From: Macrophomina tecta
Lineage: Eukaryota; Ascomycota; Dothideomycetes; Botryosphaeriales; Botryosphaeriaceae
Assembly (NCBI GenBank): GCA_024180945.1
Contig: JAKSGN010000007.1
Coordinates: 1,240,001 to 1,304,000, forward strand
Direction: 5' to 3'
DNA length: 64,000 nt
Made by a program: the position numbers and the translations under genes
Shown here: piece after piece, positions 44,871 to 56,569 of the stretch
Position numbering within the stretch: position 1 is the stretch's first letter
Layout of the letters: every line of letters starts with the position of its first letter
The notes under the pieces: model-generated
What the model was told of the DNA's origin: nothing
Databases searched by the model: none
Seen by the model: the letters and a program-made list of their open reading frames with translations, nothing else

Positions 44871-45665
44871 TTCACCCATTTGTTTTTTGATGAAGCGTTT
44901 TGGTTAGACGGTGTTATTGTCATAGAAGGAGACTGGCGCGGTTGATACCCACCTCCGGCATGTCAGCATTGGCGCGGCGTTGGATAAAACGAGTAATACC
45001 AAAAAATGGCTAGTTTTCGGGCGTGGTGCGGTCTGTATTAGCGCGCGTCCAGAGACGTATCAGTAATGGTAATAAAGTACCAGTGGATTTGCTTTTGGGC
45101 TGCGCGTGACGTGCCAGAGTCGAGGGTGGATGGTGTGCTGGTGGTGGTGGTGGATTGGTGGCTTGAAAGGCGGTGCCACATGATCCCTGCGCGCTCCGGC
45201 GATGACGTCGGGAACATCGCAGTCCAGCGCACATCTCCGCTCCGCCGCGCCTCGAGGTTGGTGCATGCGGGATCGGTGGGATGAAAATCTCAGGCATTCA
45301 GGGCCTAGCCATGTCGCTGGCCGCCAGCTGTGACTTCATACTTTGACGCCGCTCTTTTGTCGCCAACATGGCCTGGAGTCTCTTTCAGCTGCCGTGCTCA
45401 CCTTCGACCGCGTCCAGCCCCTGGCACGCCTCTTACGCGCTCGGCTAGGCCAAGACACTCCCCCCTTGAGTGGCCTGCTATTTTACTACTATTAAATCTC
45501 CAAGCTCCAAGCTCCAAGCTCCAATCTCCAATCTCCCCCCACTCAACGCCAACCTCGTCGTTTGCGACCATCACTATTGTTTCGCGACAACTCTTTTTTT
45601 TTTTTTTTTTTCCCGCAATTCCAACCCCCTCCGCGCCGCATTTCTAGCCCTAGTACGGTACCGCA
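44871..45665. other. Intergenic, 0.8 kb, with a CTCCAAG tandem repeat and a T-run
   Basis: No gene. Around 45,497-45,537 the 7-bp unit CTCCAAG/CTCCAAT repeats about five to six times, and a run of about 18 T lies at 45,594-45,611, shortly before the start codon at 45,666. Both probably lie in the promoter or 5' untranslated region of the BAR-PH gene. Confidence 0.5.
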
Positions 45666-47286
45666 ATGGCCAGCCCAACTGAGAGCACGCTGCCCACGCG
45701 CAGCACAACCACTACCACCATGGGCGAGGACGGTGTGGTCGGCGACGAGGATACTAGCGAGGTTTGCGCCCGACTCTGGTCTTTTCTCGAAATTCCGCGG
45801 CACCGCTGACCTTTTTCTCTTCTCTTCCCGCAGGTGACGAAGCTCTTCCAGGAGCGCCTGCAGGCATGGAAACATGCCTGCGGATACATCGAGGAGTACA
45901 TCACCGCAACGGAGAAGATGCAGCTCAACCAGGCAAAGGAGTATGAGAAGGTCTTGAAGGTGCGCGAAGCCGCTGGTCTCGACGCGACGCAGCCGCAGGC
46001 TAATCATTGGATCACCAGACCGTGTCGTCGCCCCTGAGAGAGGCGCACCACTTCGACCAGAACCTTGGCGGGATTGCGGGCATGTTCGACAACATCCGCT
46101 CAAACACTCAGGTAACAATTGGGCTTGCGGATGGCAATGGGGTGCGATCGGCTGATGGCGGAGCGTACAGGGGATCTCCAACTCACACACTGAGACGGCG
46201 AAGGCGCTGAAGGGCCAGGTGCTGCCGACGTTCGAGCGCCTGCATGCTGAGATCAAAAACAAGAATAAAGAGCTCACCAAGGGCGTCGGGAAGCAGGGCA
46301 AGGTTGTCGATAAGGCGCGCGCCGTGACGCAGAAGCACATTGAGCTCCTCGGCCAGCACACGGCGGCCTTCGAATCGCACGGTGGAACGATGACGGCGGA
46401 CAAGGACCCGTACGTGTTGCGGCGGCAGGTTCTGCACCGGCTGCACAAGCAGGTCATTGAGGAGAACAACAACCGGCAGGACCTGCTGGCGGTGCAGGGC
46501 AACTTCGCGCAATTCGAGGCGCACGTCATCCAGACGATGCAGCAAGGGCTGGGCCAGATGATGCAGATTCTCACAGCACAGCAGGAGCAGACCAAGGCCA
46601 TGTACGCCGACATTGTGGGCACGGCGCAGTGCATCCCAACCAACTTCGAGTGGGAGGGCTTCATCCAGCGCAACAACCACATCCTCATCGACCCCAACGC
46701 GCCGCCGCGCTCGGTCCAGAATATCGGCTTCCCCAACCAGGACCACCGCGCGACGCAGCCGCTGATCGCCGGCTCACTGGAGCGCAAGGGCAAGATGCTG
46801 CGCCGCTATGACACCAACTTCTACGTCGTCACGCCCTCCAAGTTTCTTCACGAATACAAGACCGACGACGACTTCGCCAAGGACCCGGAGCCGGAGATCT
46901 CGCTGTACCTGCCCGACTGCGTCATCGGCGCCATCGACGGGAACAAGTTCAACATCAAGGGGAAGGACGTCAGCAAGGGCAAGGTCGGCAATGCCTTCTC
47001 CATGACCCACGAATTCTCGTACAAGGCCCACACGCCCTCGGACGCGGAGAAATGGTACGAGGTCCTTCGCTCGTGCATCGGGCAGGCGACGAACGAGACG
47101 CCCATCAGCCCTGCCACCAGCAGGGCTGCCAGCACCACGCTGTCCGCCAGTCCGTCGACTCCGGATGAGAAGACCCCGGCGCCCCTGCAGACGCAGGGTA
47201 TCACTGGCGGCGAGACGACGGCGAGCCCGGCTGTGGCCAGCGCGCCGACGAGCGAGCCGGCGAGCGCGGTGGAAAAGAAGGCTTGA
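45666..47286 (+). CDS. BAR-PH protein of the Slm1/Ask10 type
   Basis: Exons 45,666-45,761; 45,834-45,959; 46,019-46,111; 46,171-47,286; introns of 72, 59 and 59 nt; 476 residues. The first two thirds are helical and charged (EEYITATEKMQLNQAKEYEKVL; QGNFAQFEAHVIQTMQQG), as in BAR/F-BAR-like domains. A PH domain follows at about 300-400 (PLIAGSLERKGKMLRRYDTNFYVVTPSKFLHEY...SDAEKWYEVLRSC). The tail is Thr/Ser/Pro-rich. Related yeast proteins bind plasma-membrane phosphoinositides at eisosomes and act with TORC2. The first intron has a weak donor (GTTTGC) but phase and branch site (GCTGAC) support it. Confidence 0.87.
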
Positions 47287-48841
47287 GTGTGGTGTAAGCT
47301 GCTTTCATAAGCGTTCGTTTCTATTCTTCGTTGGATGACTTCCGCTTCGGGAAACTTTTTTTGTAGTATGCTAGCTTTTGTTCTTTTTGCTTCCTATCAC
47401 GAAGTCCACACGCGTTGAATACCAAATGTTTGCGATGGCGAGATTATTTGGATGTCTAGGCTTTCCGTACAGTAATACCATGTTATTCTGATTCTCACTG
47501 TTCGAAATCAGGTTCTGTTTCCTGAAGTGCCGGAATGGTTGATTTTGATTGCCGCGAGGACGGCCCGGGGCGCTATGCATGCCACAGCGACCCTGTGCGA
47601 GATCCAGTAACCGGGAGACGGTATGTTTTTTTTTTTTTTTTTATCCCTGCCAATCCTCCCCGCGGATTGGAGCCGTGGAGGAACGAAGGTTTGGAGACGA
47701 CAGGGATCAGGGGCTGGGTTGCGTATAAGCCTTCATCGTCTTGCCTTTATAACGCCTTTTTTAGTTTTTGGACGATACTAATCCACTGCCACGACTTCAG
47801 CGTGTGGTAAGGATTTTGGGCACTCGCCTTCCAATATATGGAGGCATTGAGTCTCCTCCGACGCGCCTCGTAATATACCGTATACATCGTACTTACACGC
47901 CGAGGAAGCGTTGCAGCCTGGGTCCCTATCCATGGTTCAGTCTTACCATCCGGACTCAAATCTAACCAGTTCCCCAAGGCTATGTCGAAGGTATGTTGAA
48001 ATGCCACCCTCGCACAAGGCCGGATCACAGGCCCCAACTTGGGCCCTCCCGGAGTCACCATCCCGAGAAATTGCTAAACACTCTGTTCGCGAGTCTACAG
48101 TTTGTGCGACGACGCTTCTTTGACCGACGGACGCTGTATCAAGCATCGGCAGCGGGACTATAGATACCCGCGGTGATTCCTGATGAAACGCGTGACGCAA
48201 TTGTTACCCACCAGCACTCCTGCACCCTGGCCTTTTTTTTTTCCCCCCCCCCCTCGGCGGCCGACTTCCAGCAGACCTTCGAATGGGAGAATTCCAGGAC
48301 CCATCGTATCCCGTAACCCCTGCACATAGATAGAAAAGGTTCCCACGCGAATCTGGAAACGTCAAAATAAGTGGGGCTCCAAGTGGATCGCTCGAACGCC
48401 TGACCACACTGGAGGTGATACATGAAGTGATCTGCACTGAGATTCGGCTTCCTCATGCCTCCGTACCCGACATTTTCGGCAGTCATGGATGGCTGTAATC
48501 CGACTGCTGCTGCAAGTAACGGATGTTCTCCTACCCGCACGAATACATTGGAATAAGGAGAGATGATGGGGAAAAAACCCACATATTGGTATATATCCGC
48601 ACTTCTACAGTTGCGAATACTGAATCAACGGCTCCAGATAGCCTTGATATCGATCCACATAATCGAAGCTCGACGGCGTCTGGATTACCTTGTGCTAGGC
48701 TTTCTTCCCGGCCTTACTGATCCTTCGAGTTGTAAGTAACCGAGCCGGTTCAAAAGGCCACAGCCGTCTTACTATTTTTCCTTGCTTATAGCTTACACAC
48801 TTGCACTCACTTTAGGTTCTAGACCCATATAAGGTGACGAG
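47287..48841. other. Intergenic, 1.55 kb
   Basis: No supportable gene. A short frame from an ATG at 47,534 (MVDFDCREDGPGRYACHS) runs to a possible GTATGT donor followed by a T-run, but no matching exon is found. T/C-runs lie at about 47,623-47,642 and 48,232-48,253. Confidence 0.4.
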
Positions 48842-50637
48842 ATGATAGCTTCTCTTGTCATCACGGCCTTGGTGCTATTCGCCGCCAGCTGGTGGTCTCG
48901 CGGACCGAGCACTTGGCCAGGTTTCCCCGTTGCAGACGCCGACGGAGAGAACTTGAAAGAGAAGAAGCAGAAGTTCCTTTTAGACTCGAGGAACATCATT
49001 TACAATGGCCTCAGACAGGTTTGTCTCCTCATCATGGCGTTGCGAAGTTGGTGGCCAGCATTGACTGTCGAGCAGTGGAAACGCCCTTTCCAGGTTCTCA
49101 CGCCACTTGGCCCGAAAATTATGCTCCCTAACAAATTCGCGCACGAGATAAGGAATCATCCGGATCTAGACTTCCAAGATGTCATTAAGGATGTAATATT
49201 CCCCTCGGGTTCTCTTTTCAAGAAGGATATTGTAAGATTTGACCCTTGTTACAGGACTTCATGGGGGCGCACCGCGGATTCGATCTCTTCGGACTGCATC
49301 CCGATGCGCAAAGCATTATCATATCTACCGTCCGAGTCAAGCTCACTCAATCGCTTGGTTAGTAGGATATTTATTCTAAGTCCGAACCTCCCGTTACTGA
49401 TGTTCCTTGTCTGCACTTAGGGAATGTCACCGGCGATCTCTGCGAAGAGACTACAACAGTGTTGAAGGAACGTCTCGGGGATAGTCCAGGTAAGTACAGA
49501 CGTCGCAAATTAGCGGTAAATGGGACAGTTGCTGATGCCCGCCAAAGAGTGGAAGGAGATCGTCGCTAAACCGGAAATGCTCTATATTGTCGCCCGGGCT
49601 GCTTCGCGGGTATTCTTGGGCCCGGTCATGTGCAAGAACGACGAATGGATTAAACTGTCCATCGGCTACACCATGGACGTATTTAAGGGGGCGCACGAGT
49701 TGCGTCACTGGCCCGCATTACTGCGCCCCATCGTCAACGAGGTCCTGCCATCATGCCGCAACGTCCGCGCGAAGGCCACCGAGGCCCGGTCACTGCTGGA
49801 ACCCGAGATCCGCAGGCGCCGCGAGAACAACGAGAAGCTGCTGGCCGAGGGCAAGCCGTTGCCAAAGCTGTCCGACACGATTACGTGGTTCGACGAGATG
49901 GCCAAGGGGAGGCCCTTCGATCCCACGAGCATGCAACTCAACCTGTCGGCCTCTGCGATGCACACGACTTCCGATCTGCTAACGAATGCCATGTACGATC
50001 TATGCGCTAATCCCGAGTACTTCGAGCCGCTTCGCGAGGAGATCATGGCCGTCTTAAAGGAGGATGGATGGAAGAAGACGTCGCTGTACAAGATGAAACT
50101 GCTCGATAGCTTCATGAAGGAATCGCAGAGGCACACACCTACAACTATCGGTAAAGCTCCAGGTATCCACCTACAAGGCCGGACTAACCTTCGTCTCTGA
50201 ATACAGCGATGATGCAGCGCAAAGCCAGAAAGGCGGTGACGCTCTCCGACGGCACGGTGATCCCTAAGGGCGCGACCATGGCGGTGACCACCGACTTCCA
50301 GATGGATCCGCAGGTCTATCCCGACCCGCAGAAGTTCGACGCATACCGCTTCCTGAAGATGCGGCAGCAGCCCGGGCAGGAGAACAGCTGGCAGTTCGTG
50401 TCAACGAGCCCGGAGCACATGGGCTTTGGTCACGGCATCCACGCTTGCCCGGGCCGCTTCTTCGCCTCCAACGAAACTAAGATCCTGTTGTGCTACATGT
50501 TGATTATGTACGACTGGAAGTTTCCTGAAGGACAGGCGCGCCCGAAGACGTGGACGCACACTTTGGAGAACACATCGGACCCGACCGTGAAGTTGCTGTT
50601 TAGGCGGAGGGAGGATGATGTGCCTTCTTGGGAATAG
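48842..50637 (+). CDS. Cytochrome P450 monooxygenase (ent-kaurene-oxidase-like)
   Basis: Six exons: 48,842-49,018; 49,076-49,192; 49,255-49,357; 49,421-49,489; 49,548-50,150; 50,207-50,637; introns of 57, 62, 63, 58 and 56 nt; 499 residues. An N-terminal membrane anchor (LVITALVLFAASW) is followed by P450 landmarks: KESQR (ExxR), and the heme loop FGHGIHACPGRFFA with Cys437 as iron ligand. The overall pattern (KWKRPFQ-like VLTPLGPKIMLP; MQRKARKAVTLSDGTVIPKG) resembles the fungal group annotated as ent-kaurene oxidase-like, which oxidises terpenoids; substrate not predictable. No terpene synthase, PKS or NRPS is nearby, so this is not an obvious cluster gene. Exon 2's donor (GTAATA) is unusual. 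Confidence 0.92.
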
Positions 50638-51325
50638 TGATTCAGATGAAGCCTTGCTGCTCGATTACCTTGCAAAGGGCTAAGGGCTTTTCTTTCTTTC
50701 GTTTTGACACTGCTTTGCCTCCTCAAAAACAAACAGCAGAGTGTCTTCAGTGTAAAGCCACTGGGCTTGATTTGATTAGCTTTTCGTAGCTAAAAGTGTG
50801 TATTAGAGCTGTTATATATTGCTTTCGCGTTGTTTAACATGCTGTCCCGCGGTACGACCGTATGTGTAGAGTGCTTTATAAGTGCTGAAAAGGGCTTCAG
50901 GCATAGCTTGAGGGGTGTTATATGCCGAAGGGAAGGGCCGAGCATTTGAAGCCCGGACTGTACGCTTTTCTTTATCGCGCTTTAAGAAACCTGGGGAGTG
51001 TTGGGGTTCGATGAGCCCGCGTATATGAGGCTCCTTGGCGATCAGTTGGTGAACCTCAGGCTGATGCATGTCATGCCAACTCGCGTTTGCCGACGAGGGT
51101 ATGCTGGCTGCAATCATGGCTGTGTTGATCCTCCCGCACAGCCTTGCGGGGAGGCGGCCTGCCCCGCAGGGGAGGATGATATGGCCCGCTCCGCCGCATT
51201 TCCGACAGCCGGGGGTCCTCCGGCGGCAAGCATCTCTCCACCCACGCAGCTCACTCCCATTCCATCCTTCCAGTCCCCCCTCCCTCCTTTCCGACCCCAA
51301 GCCAATCCAACACGGCCTAGCCTCA
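50638..51325. other. Intergenic, 0.7 kb
   Basis: No gene seen. Holds the P450 3' flank and the promoter of the GH18-UBA gene. A frame running into that gene from 51,068 is open but lacks family features before 51,326. Confidence 0.45.
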
Positions 51326-52737
51326 ATGCCTCCAACCCCGCCCCCGCAACAAGCATCCACCGACCGGGATCAGCAAGCTCTCCTCCACCACGCAACCCAC
51401 CCACTCCCGCGCTTCGTCCTCTACGCGCAAACCCACCACAAGCCCGGCCCGGCGCCCCAACAGCCAGTTTCGCTGCTACCGCTGATCACAAACAATACCG
51501 GCGTCACCCACGTGATCGTCGCCGCGATCCACCTGAATGAAGGGCCTGGCAACATCACCCTCAACGATGATCCACCCGACAGCCCCAAGTTCGACACGCT
51601 CTGGGCCGAGGTAGCCTGGCTCCAAGGCGCCGGCGTGAAGGTGATGGGCATGCTCGGCGGTGCAGCCAAAGGCAGCTACTGGCGCTTGCAAGGCAGCGAC
51701 GAAGAGGTGCGTCCTCCCCGGCTGCCCGCCCAAGCTCTCCCACCGCCTCCGCCCCAGCTTCATCCAACCTTCCACGCGCAAGCAAGCTCGAGAAGTCCTC
51801 ATGGCTGACAGCCCGCAACCCGGCCCAACAGTTCGAGCGCTACTACCTCCCCCTCCGCGACCTGCTCCGGCGCCACCGCCTCGACGGCCTCGACCTCGAC
51901 GTCGAGGAAGCCATCGCGCTGCCCACGCTCCTGCGCCTCCTCGCCCGGCTGCGCGCCGACTTCGGCCCCTCCTTCACCACCACCCTCGCGCCCGTCGCGA
52001 CCGCGCTCGTCCCGGACATGCGCCGCCCGCCCACGAGCTACATCCCGACGGACCCTGCGACGGGCGCCCCCTCGGCGCCGCCCATGACCATCCCGCACAG
52101 CCTGCCGCATCTGAGCGGCTTCAACCACTTCGCGCTCGAGGCCGGCCACGGCGCGCTGGTCGATTGGTACAACGTGCAGTTCTACAACGGCTGGGGCGAC
52201 GCGCGTGATACGCGGCTGTGGGAGGCGATTGTGAGCGCGGGGTGGCCGCCGGGGAAGGTCGTGTTGGGCGTGTTGACGAACGCAGGGAATGGCGGGAGTG
52301 GGTATGTCGAGTGTCGGGTGTTGGAGGATGTGCTGAGAGTGTGTCGGGCACGGTACCCTGGGCCGGCTGGTGGTGGGCCGCCGGGGCTGAGGTGTTTCGG
52401 GGGCGTGATGGGCTGGGAGTATTTCAATGCAGGGGCGAGGGATGGAGAGGGAGGGGCGGACGCACCGCATGAGAGCCGGCCATGGGAGTGGGCGAGGAGG
52501 GTGGGTAGGGTTGTGAGATCGGCGTTGCCCCCGACGGGAGATGTGGATGCGGGAAGAGGGGTTGAAAGGAGTCAGCCTGGAGCACAGATGCCGGTGCTGC
52601 CGGAGACGCAGGTTCCTTGGCCCCAAGAGGTGGAGAAGTTGGTGGAACTGGGTTTCGGACGCCAGAGGGCTGTGGCAGCTTTGAACGCGACGAACGGCAA
52701 TGTAGAAATGGCGGCGGGGTTGCTGTTTGAACAGTGA
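51326..52737 (+). CDS. GH18 chitinase/endoglycosidase-like protein with C-terminal UBA domain
   Basis: Exons 51,326-51,706 and 51,832-52,737, intron 125 nt (GTGCGT, branch CTGAC, acceptor CAACAG); 428 residues. The GH18 fold begins at about residue 29 (RFVLYAQTHH...THVIVAAIHLN). The catalytic motif LDGLDLDVE is at 144-152 with Glu152 as the acid, and YNVQFYNGWG and GGVMGWEYFNA match the later strands. The last ~42 residues (VEKLVELGFGRQRAVAALNATNGNVEMAAGLLF) form a UBA domain, which binds ubiquitin. There is no signal peptide, so the protein is probably cytosolic. GH18 enzymes cleave beta-1,4-GlcNAc links in chitin or the N-glycan core. The start at 51,326 is the first ATG just before the conserved region. 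Converges with the saf4-like gene, 244 bp away. Confidence 0.85.
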
Positions 52738-52981
52738 TTGGCAAGGCGAGAAGACGAAGAGAATCCTCTTGATATTTGAGATACCACTAGAGCAAAAGTA
52801 TGATGGGAGGATAGCCATTAAAAGTTTCTGACGAGCGGTGTTCGATTCTCTGGAGAAAATAAATCTGTTCAAACATTTCAGGCGCACTTCGGCGCGGGGT
52901 ATCTAACTCCAAAACTTTTCCTGCTAGCAGATCCATGATGCCTTATGAGTGCCACTCTCGCGTTGTGTGGCCGTTCGGTAT

Positions 52982-54100
52982 TTACTCATCGTCCTCTGAG
53001 TCGTAACTGACCAGGGCGAGCGCTTTCTTCTCCGGCTGTGTTTCTGGCCCTTGTTCCTTGGATGATGGTGGCTTTTCCAGTGTCGTGCCTTTTTCTTTGC
53101 TGTTCTCGGTGGCAGCACGTTTCCTCTTAATTCCAGCTATGGCTCGAGGGCCACTTGTTGCCCTCTCAGTCGAGAACGGGTCCATGGCTGCCCTGGTATT
53201 CCCCTTGAGCTTCTGTTGGAGCAGTTGTTTGCTCATCTCCGCAGTTCGTTCGGCCTTCGTCTTGCCCTTCGCAATTGGGGTTGGAGATGTGCTTTTCGAC
53301 TGCTCCTCAAATAGGGGTCTTGCCGCGGCCTTCAGCGCCGCAGCCTCCACATCGCCATCCGTACCATCCACTCCGAAATCGATCAGCTCCGCCCTCCTAC
53401 GGTCCTCTTCTCTCTCTTCCATGATTTCCATCTCCAGCCCAAACCTCTCCTTCAACTCCTCCTTCACGCCCTCTTCCCTCAAACGCTCCTTCCTCCCCTC
53501 TCTAAACGGCCGCCTCAACTTCTTATTTGCCGCATACGGATCCGCCCAATCCTTCTCCCTCATCCGCCTCAGCTCCTCCACCCTATCCTCCTCCTTCCTC
53601 TTCTTCTCCTTTTCGCCAACCCTCCCCTCCAACGCCGCCATCGCATCTCCTTTCCTCCTCGCCCTCTCCTCCGGCGACAATATCTCCCCTTCGCCCTCCT
53701 CGCCCTCGCCCTCCACCCCATCCCACAACCTGCCCGCCCCCTCCCCGTAATCCCTCCTCCTGCCCCCACTCTCGACGACATAATCCGTCTTGCGCGGATC
53801 CGTGCGAATCACGATCCTTCCCCCGCACGCGCCGTGCTTGAGCGCGAACTCCCAGATCGGGGTCGAGTGGTACGCGCCGACGCGCCGCTTCTCGGCGTTG
53901 AAGCGCACGCCCTGCCCGATGATGGCCGGCGGCGCGCACGTGTCGCACCACACCGCGAACGGCAGCTCGAAGCGCACGACCAGGATGCCGTCCGACTTCA
54001 GCTTGCGCGCACGCGCGCCGAGCGGGTGCGAGGCGGTGTTGAACGCCGGGGCGTCGGTCGTCGAGGGCGCGTAGTAGCGCCCCATGTTGAAGCCTTGCAT
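52982..54100 (-). CDS. saf4: CCDC130/Saf4-type CWC16 splicing factor
   Basis: A single exon of 372 residues with ATG at 54,100. The start MQGFNMGRYYAP and the block HPLGARARKLKSDGILVVRFELPF are typical of the CCDC130 branch of CWC16 proteins rather than the Yju2/CCDC94 branch. Zinc ligands appear as Cys52/Cys55 (CDTC) and His89/Cys92 (HGAC), then CGGRIVIRTDPRKTDYVV. The rest is charged and coiled-coil, ending in an acidic SYDSEDDE tail. CWC16 proteins join the spliceosome around the first catalytic step. The second zinc pair is HxxC instead of CxxC, as in other fungal members I know. Confidence 0.9.
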   Translation of the reverse strand: MQGFNMGRYYAPSTTDAPAFNTASHPLGARARKLKSDGILVVRFELPFAVWCDTCAPPAIIGQGVRFNAEKRRVGAYHSTPIWEFALKHGACGGRIVIRTDPRKTDYVVESGGRRRDYGEGAGRLWDGVEGEGEEGEGEILSPEERARRKGDAMAALEGRVGEKEKKRKEEDRVEELRRMREKDWADPYAANKKLRRPFREGRKERLREEGVKEELKERFGLEMEIMEEREEDRRRAELIDFGVDGTDGDVEAAALKAAARPLFEEQSKSTSPTPIAKGKTKAERTAEMSKQLLQQKLKGNTRAAMDPFSTERATSGPRAIAGIKRKRAATENSKEKGTTLEKPPSSKEQGPETQPEKKALALVSYDSEDDE

Positions 54101-54754
54101 CGTAGTACTAGGCGACGCGCCGGAGAGCAGCAGCGCGGATAGTAGGTGCGTAGGCGGCCGGGTGCGTGATATTCCGGGTTTACTTTATTTGTTTTTTTTT
54201 TTTTTTGGGGGGGGGGGCTGCGGGCGTGGTATGGCGGGCGTGCCGATAGAGGCGATAGGGACGGGCCGCGTCCGTGAACAATATGCGTATGCGTTGAGCT
54301 GTGTCAGTGGCGTGAGAGTTGGGGGAGAGAGAGAGAAAGGTTGTGGAGGAGGGGCGACAATTGTGGTTTGCGGCGCCGGGCGAAAGCGATCGGAATCCGG
54401 GGCGCGGCTTCTCCCGCCGCCGCTAGGCCACCAGGCACATGCGATGAGGACCCTGGAACCCTGAAGACTCACCCTGAGAAATCATTAATAGAACTTCTTA
54501 CTCTTGTGAAAGATGCAAAGGATTCTACTGTAATTTACGTGATACTATTTATTCTTCCAATCATCCCCCGGCAGAGAATCAGTAAGTTGGCGATGAGCAA
54601 TTTAAGTCATCAACAAGCAAAGAACTGAATATGGATTGCTTCATTTCCTCGAACAATGCATATCAATATGGTTTCCTCTGTCTTCGAAGACTGTATCTTG
54701 CATATGTAAAGGTGCTCCATCATGTCTGTTCAAAAGTATGTCTTGCCCCATAAT
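54101..54754. other. Intergenic, 0.65 kb, with a T15-G11 run
   Basis: No gene. Contains a T15 run followed by G11 at about 54,192-54,217 in the promoter region of the saf4-like gene, and the 3' flank of bfr2 at the right. Confidence 0.5.
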
Positions 54755-56375
54755 CTACTTCTTTCCACCAAACAGCAACAAACCCTGGTCACCCAAATCT
54801 TCCTCCTCATCATCCTTCTCTTCCACATCTTCTTCCGCCAAAGCGTTACGCTGACCGAAGAGGCTGCTGAATAACTCATCAGCCTGGCGATCCTGCCACC
54901 CATTGCGGTCCTCAGGAGCCATGTAGTTCTGCAGCTTCTCGTGAACGGTATAGCGCAGTTTACGGCCCTTGCTGGCGCGCACATCAACGTTTGCGCGCTT
55001 CGTCTTCGCTTCACGCGCAGCCTGCCAGTGGCTGGTGATGGGTACGTTGTTGAAACTCATGCCAGCAAGAGTACCTGTCTGAGTCTCCTCACTGCGACGT
55101 TCCAGCAGTTCCTTCAGCAGCAGTCCGTAGAAATCGGCATCGTCGAAGATCTCCGCACTCTCCGTACCGGCTTGCAACGGCGCACAAGAGCGAGCCGTCC
55201 GCGTCTTCTGTATCAAACGTGTAGGATCTGCCAACTGTGATGATAACACGTCAACGATGGTCTGCTCCGTTGTGCTTGTAAGACGGCCCTTGCTTGGCAT
55301 GGCAGAGACACCGCGCGCTTTGGCAGACCACTTCTGCAGCACACTTTGCCGATGGGGAACAGTCTCCAACTCGTAGGATTGCATGTAGCTCCAGACCTCT
55401 TGAGCAGGGGTCGATGAGCTGATCTGCATGCGCTTGCGCTTCTCTCCCGTCCGCGCGGTGTGTAGGCTTTCGCGGAGGTCGTTGAGCGAGTTCCAGAGGT
55501 TGCAGGCGGCTTCCTCAGCGGCGCGAACAGGATCGCTCAGGCTCGTGACATCGTCGGAAGTCTCAACTTTCGAAGAAGCCAGCGAGTTTGTAGAAATGAG
55601 GGCTTTCTGAAGCCGGATGCGGGAGTTGAGAAGCGAATCAAAAGTCTTTCGCTGCGCCTTGACCGCACGTCCTTTCTCCGCATCGGCTTTGGCAGCCTCG
55701 GAAATGGTAGCAGCAACGGTCTTTTGCTCCTCGCTCATGATCTTGCGCAGTTCATCGCGGTCGATTCCGCCGCTTTTGGGCCCAGCATCCTCCATATCCT
55801 CGTCTTCGTCCTCGTCGCTGAGATCCGTTGCGGATGTGCCATCACCTTCATCCTCGAAGCCGCTGAGGTCATCTTCGTCTTCATCGTCGTCGTTTTCGTC
55901 GGAGCCTCCGCTCAGTCTCTCGGCGTCCTCATTGTCCTCGCCTTCGTCGCTGCTCTCATCGGCGAAGCCTCTGCTGAAGGGATCATCGCTATCTTCCTCC
56001 TCAAGAGCTTCACGACCTACGCGAGAACCTTCGTACTTGGGGCCAAGAGGCACGACATCCTTCTTACGGAGCTTGCTCTTCCTGCGCCGATGTCAATCCC
56101 AGTCCTTCAGCGCCAGTCCCAGTGACACAACATACCCGACTTCTACGTAGTGTTCTCTCCCATCCTCCGCATTGCCGTCATCGCTGTCGAACTCGACGCT
56201 ATCGCTATCCCCGAGGTAGTTGTTCGGCTCTTCCGGATCGAAATCTGCATTGCGCGCAAGTTAGCACGAAGCCGCAGCCGGATGCTCTATGCGCTGGAAT
56301 CTTACCTTTCGGCGCCGGGTTGTCAAGGTCGGCGAACTGCTCAGCTAGCGACTTCGCGCGCTTTCCCTTGGCCAT
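54755..56375 (-). CDS. bfr2: Bfr2 / AATF ribosome-biogenesis factor
   Basis: Spliced model: exons 56,306-56,375, 56,136-56,244 and 54,755-56,081; introns 61 and 54 nt (GTAAGA...CAG; GTATGT...CAG); 501 residues. The start MAKGKRAKSLAEQFADLDNPAPKDFDPE and the junction-made HYVEVGKSKLRKKDVVPLGPKYEGSR are typical of this family. A long Asp/Glu-rich stretch (about 85-165) precedes the AATF middle domain, and the Traub-type C-terminal domain (DFYGLLLKELLERRS; KGRKLRYTVHEKLQNYMAP) follows, ending LLLFGGKK. Bfr2 is a nucleolar protein of the 90S pre-ribosome needed for 18S rRNA maturation in yeast. Divergent with ind1. Confidence 0.94.
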
Positions 56376-56569
56376 CGTGCAAGTGTGGCGATTATTCCCC
56401 GACAGTTTGTTGCGCCGGCGAACGATGAGACCGGGGCAACAAAATTTCTGGACAGGCAGGGTCCGCCCTCGGGGGTTGCGAAACGCCGACGTGAGCGGCC
56501 ACCAGCCCCCGGCCCGGCCCCCGGAGGCTCGACGACGTCACTCTCCAACGAAAAAAGGACCATGCCGCT
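56376..56569. promoter_or_regulatory. Short divergent promoter, bfr2 / ind1
   Basis: Only 194 bp separate the two start codons (minus strand 56,375; plus strand 56,570), so the genes share a compact bidirectional promoter. Confidence 0.65.

Noticed and set aside
45543..46793. A 416-codon minus-strand frame over the BAR-PH gene
   Set aside because: Antisense shadow; the plus strand has BAR and PH features with coherent introns.
48842..52737. A secondary-metabolite cluster around the P450
   Set aside because: No backbone synthase, transporter, tailoring enzyme set or cluster regulator nearby; neighbours are housekeeping-type genes.
51799..52887. A 362-codon minus-strand frame over the GH18-UBA gene
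   Set aside because: Antisense shadow of very GC-rich coding sequence; no domain.
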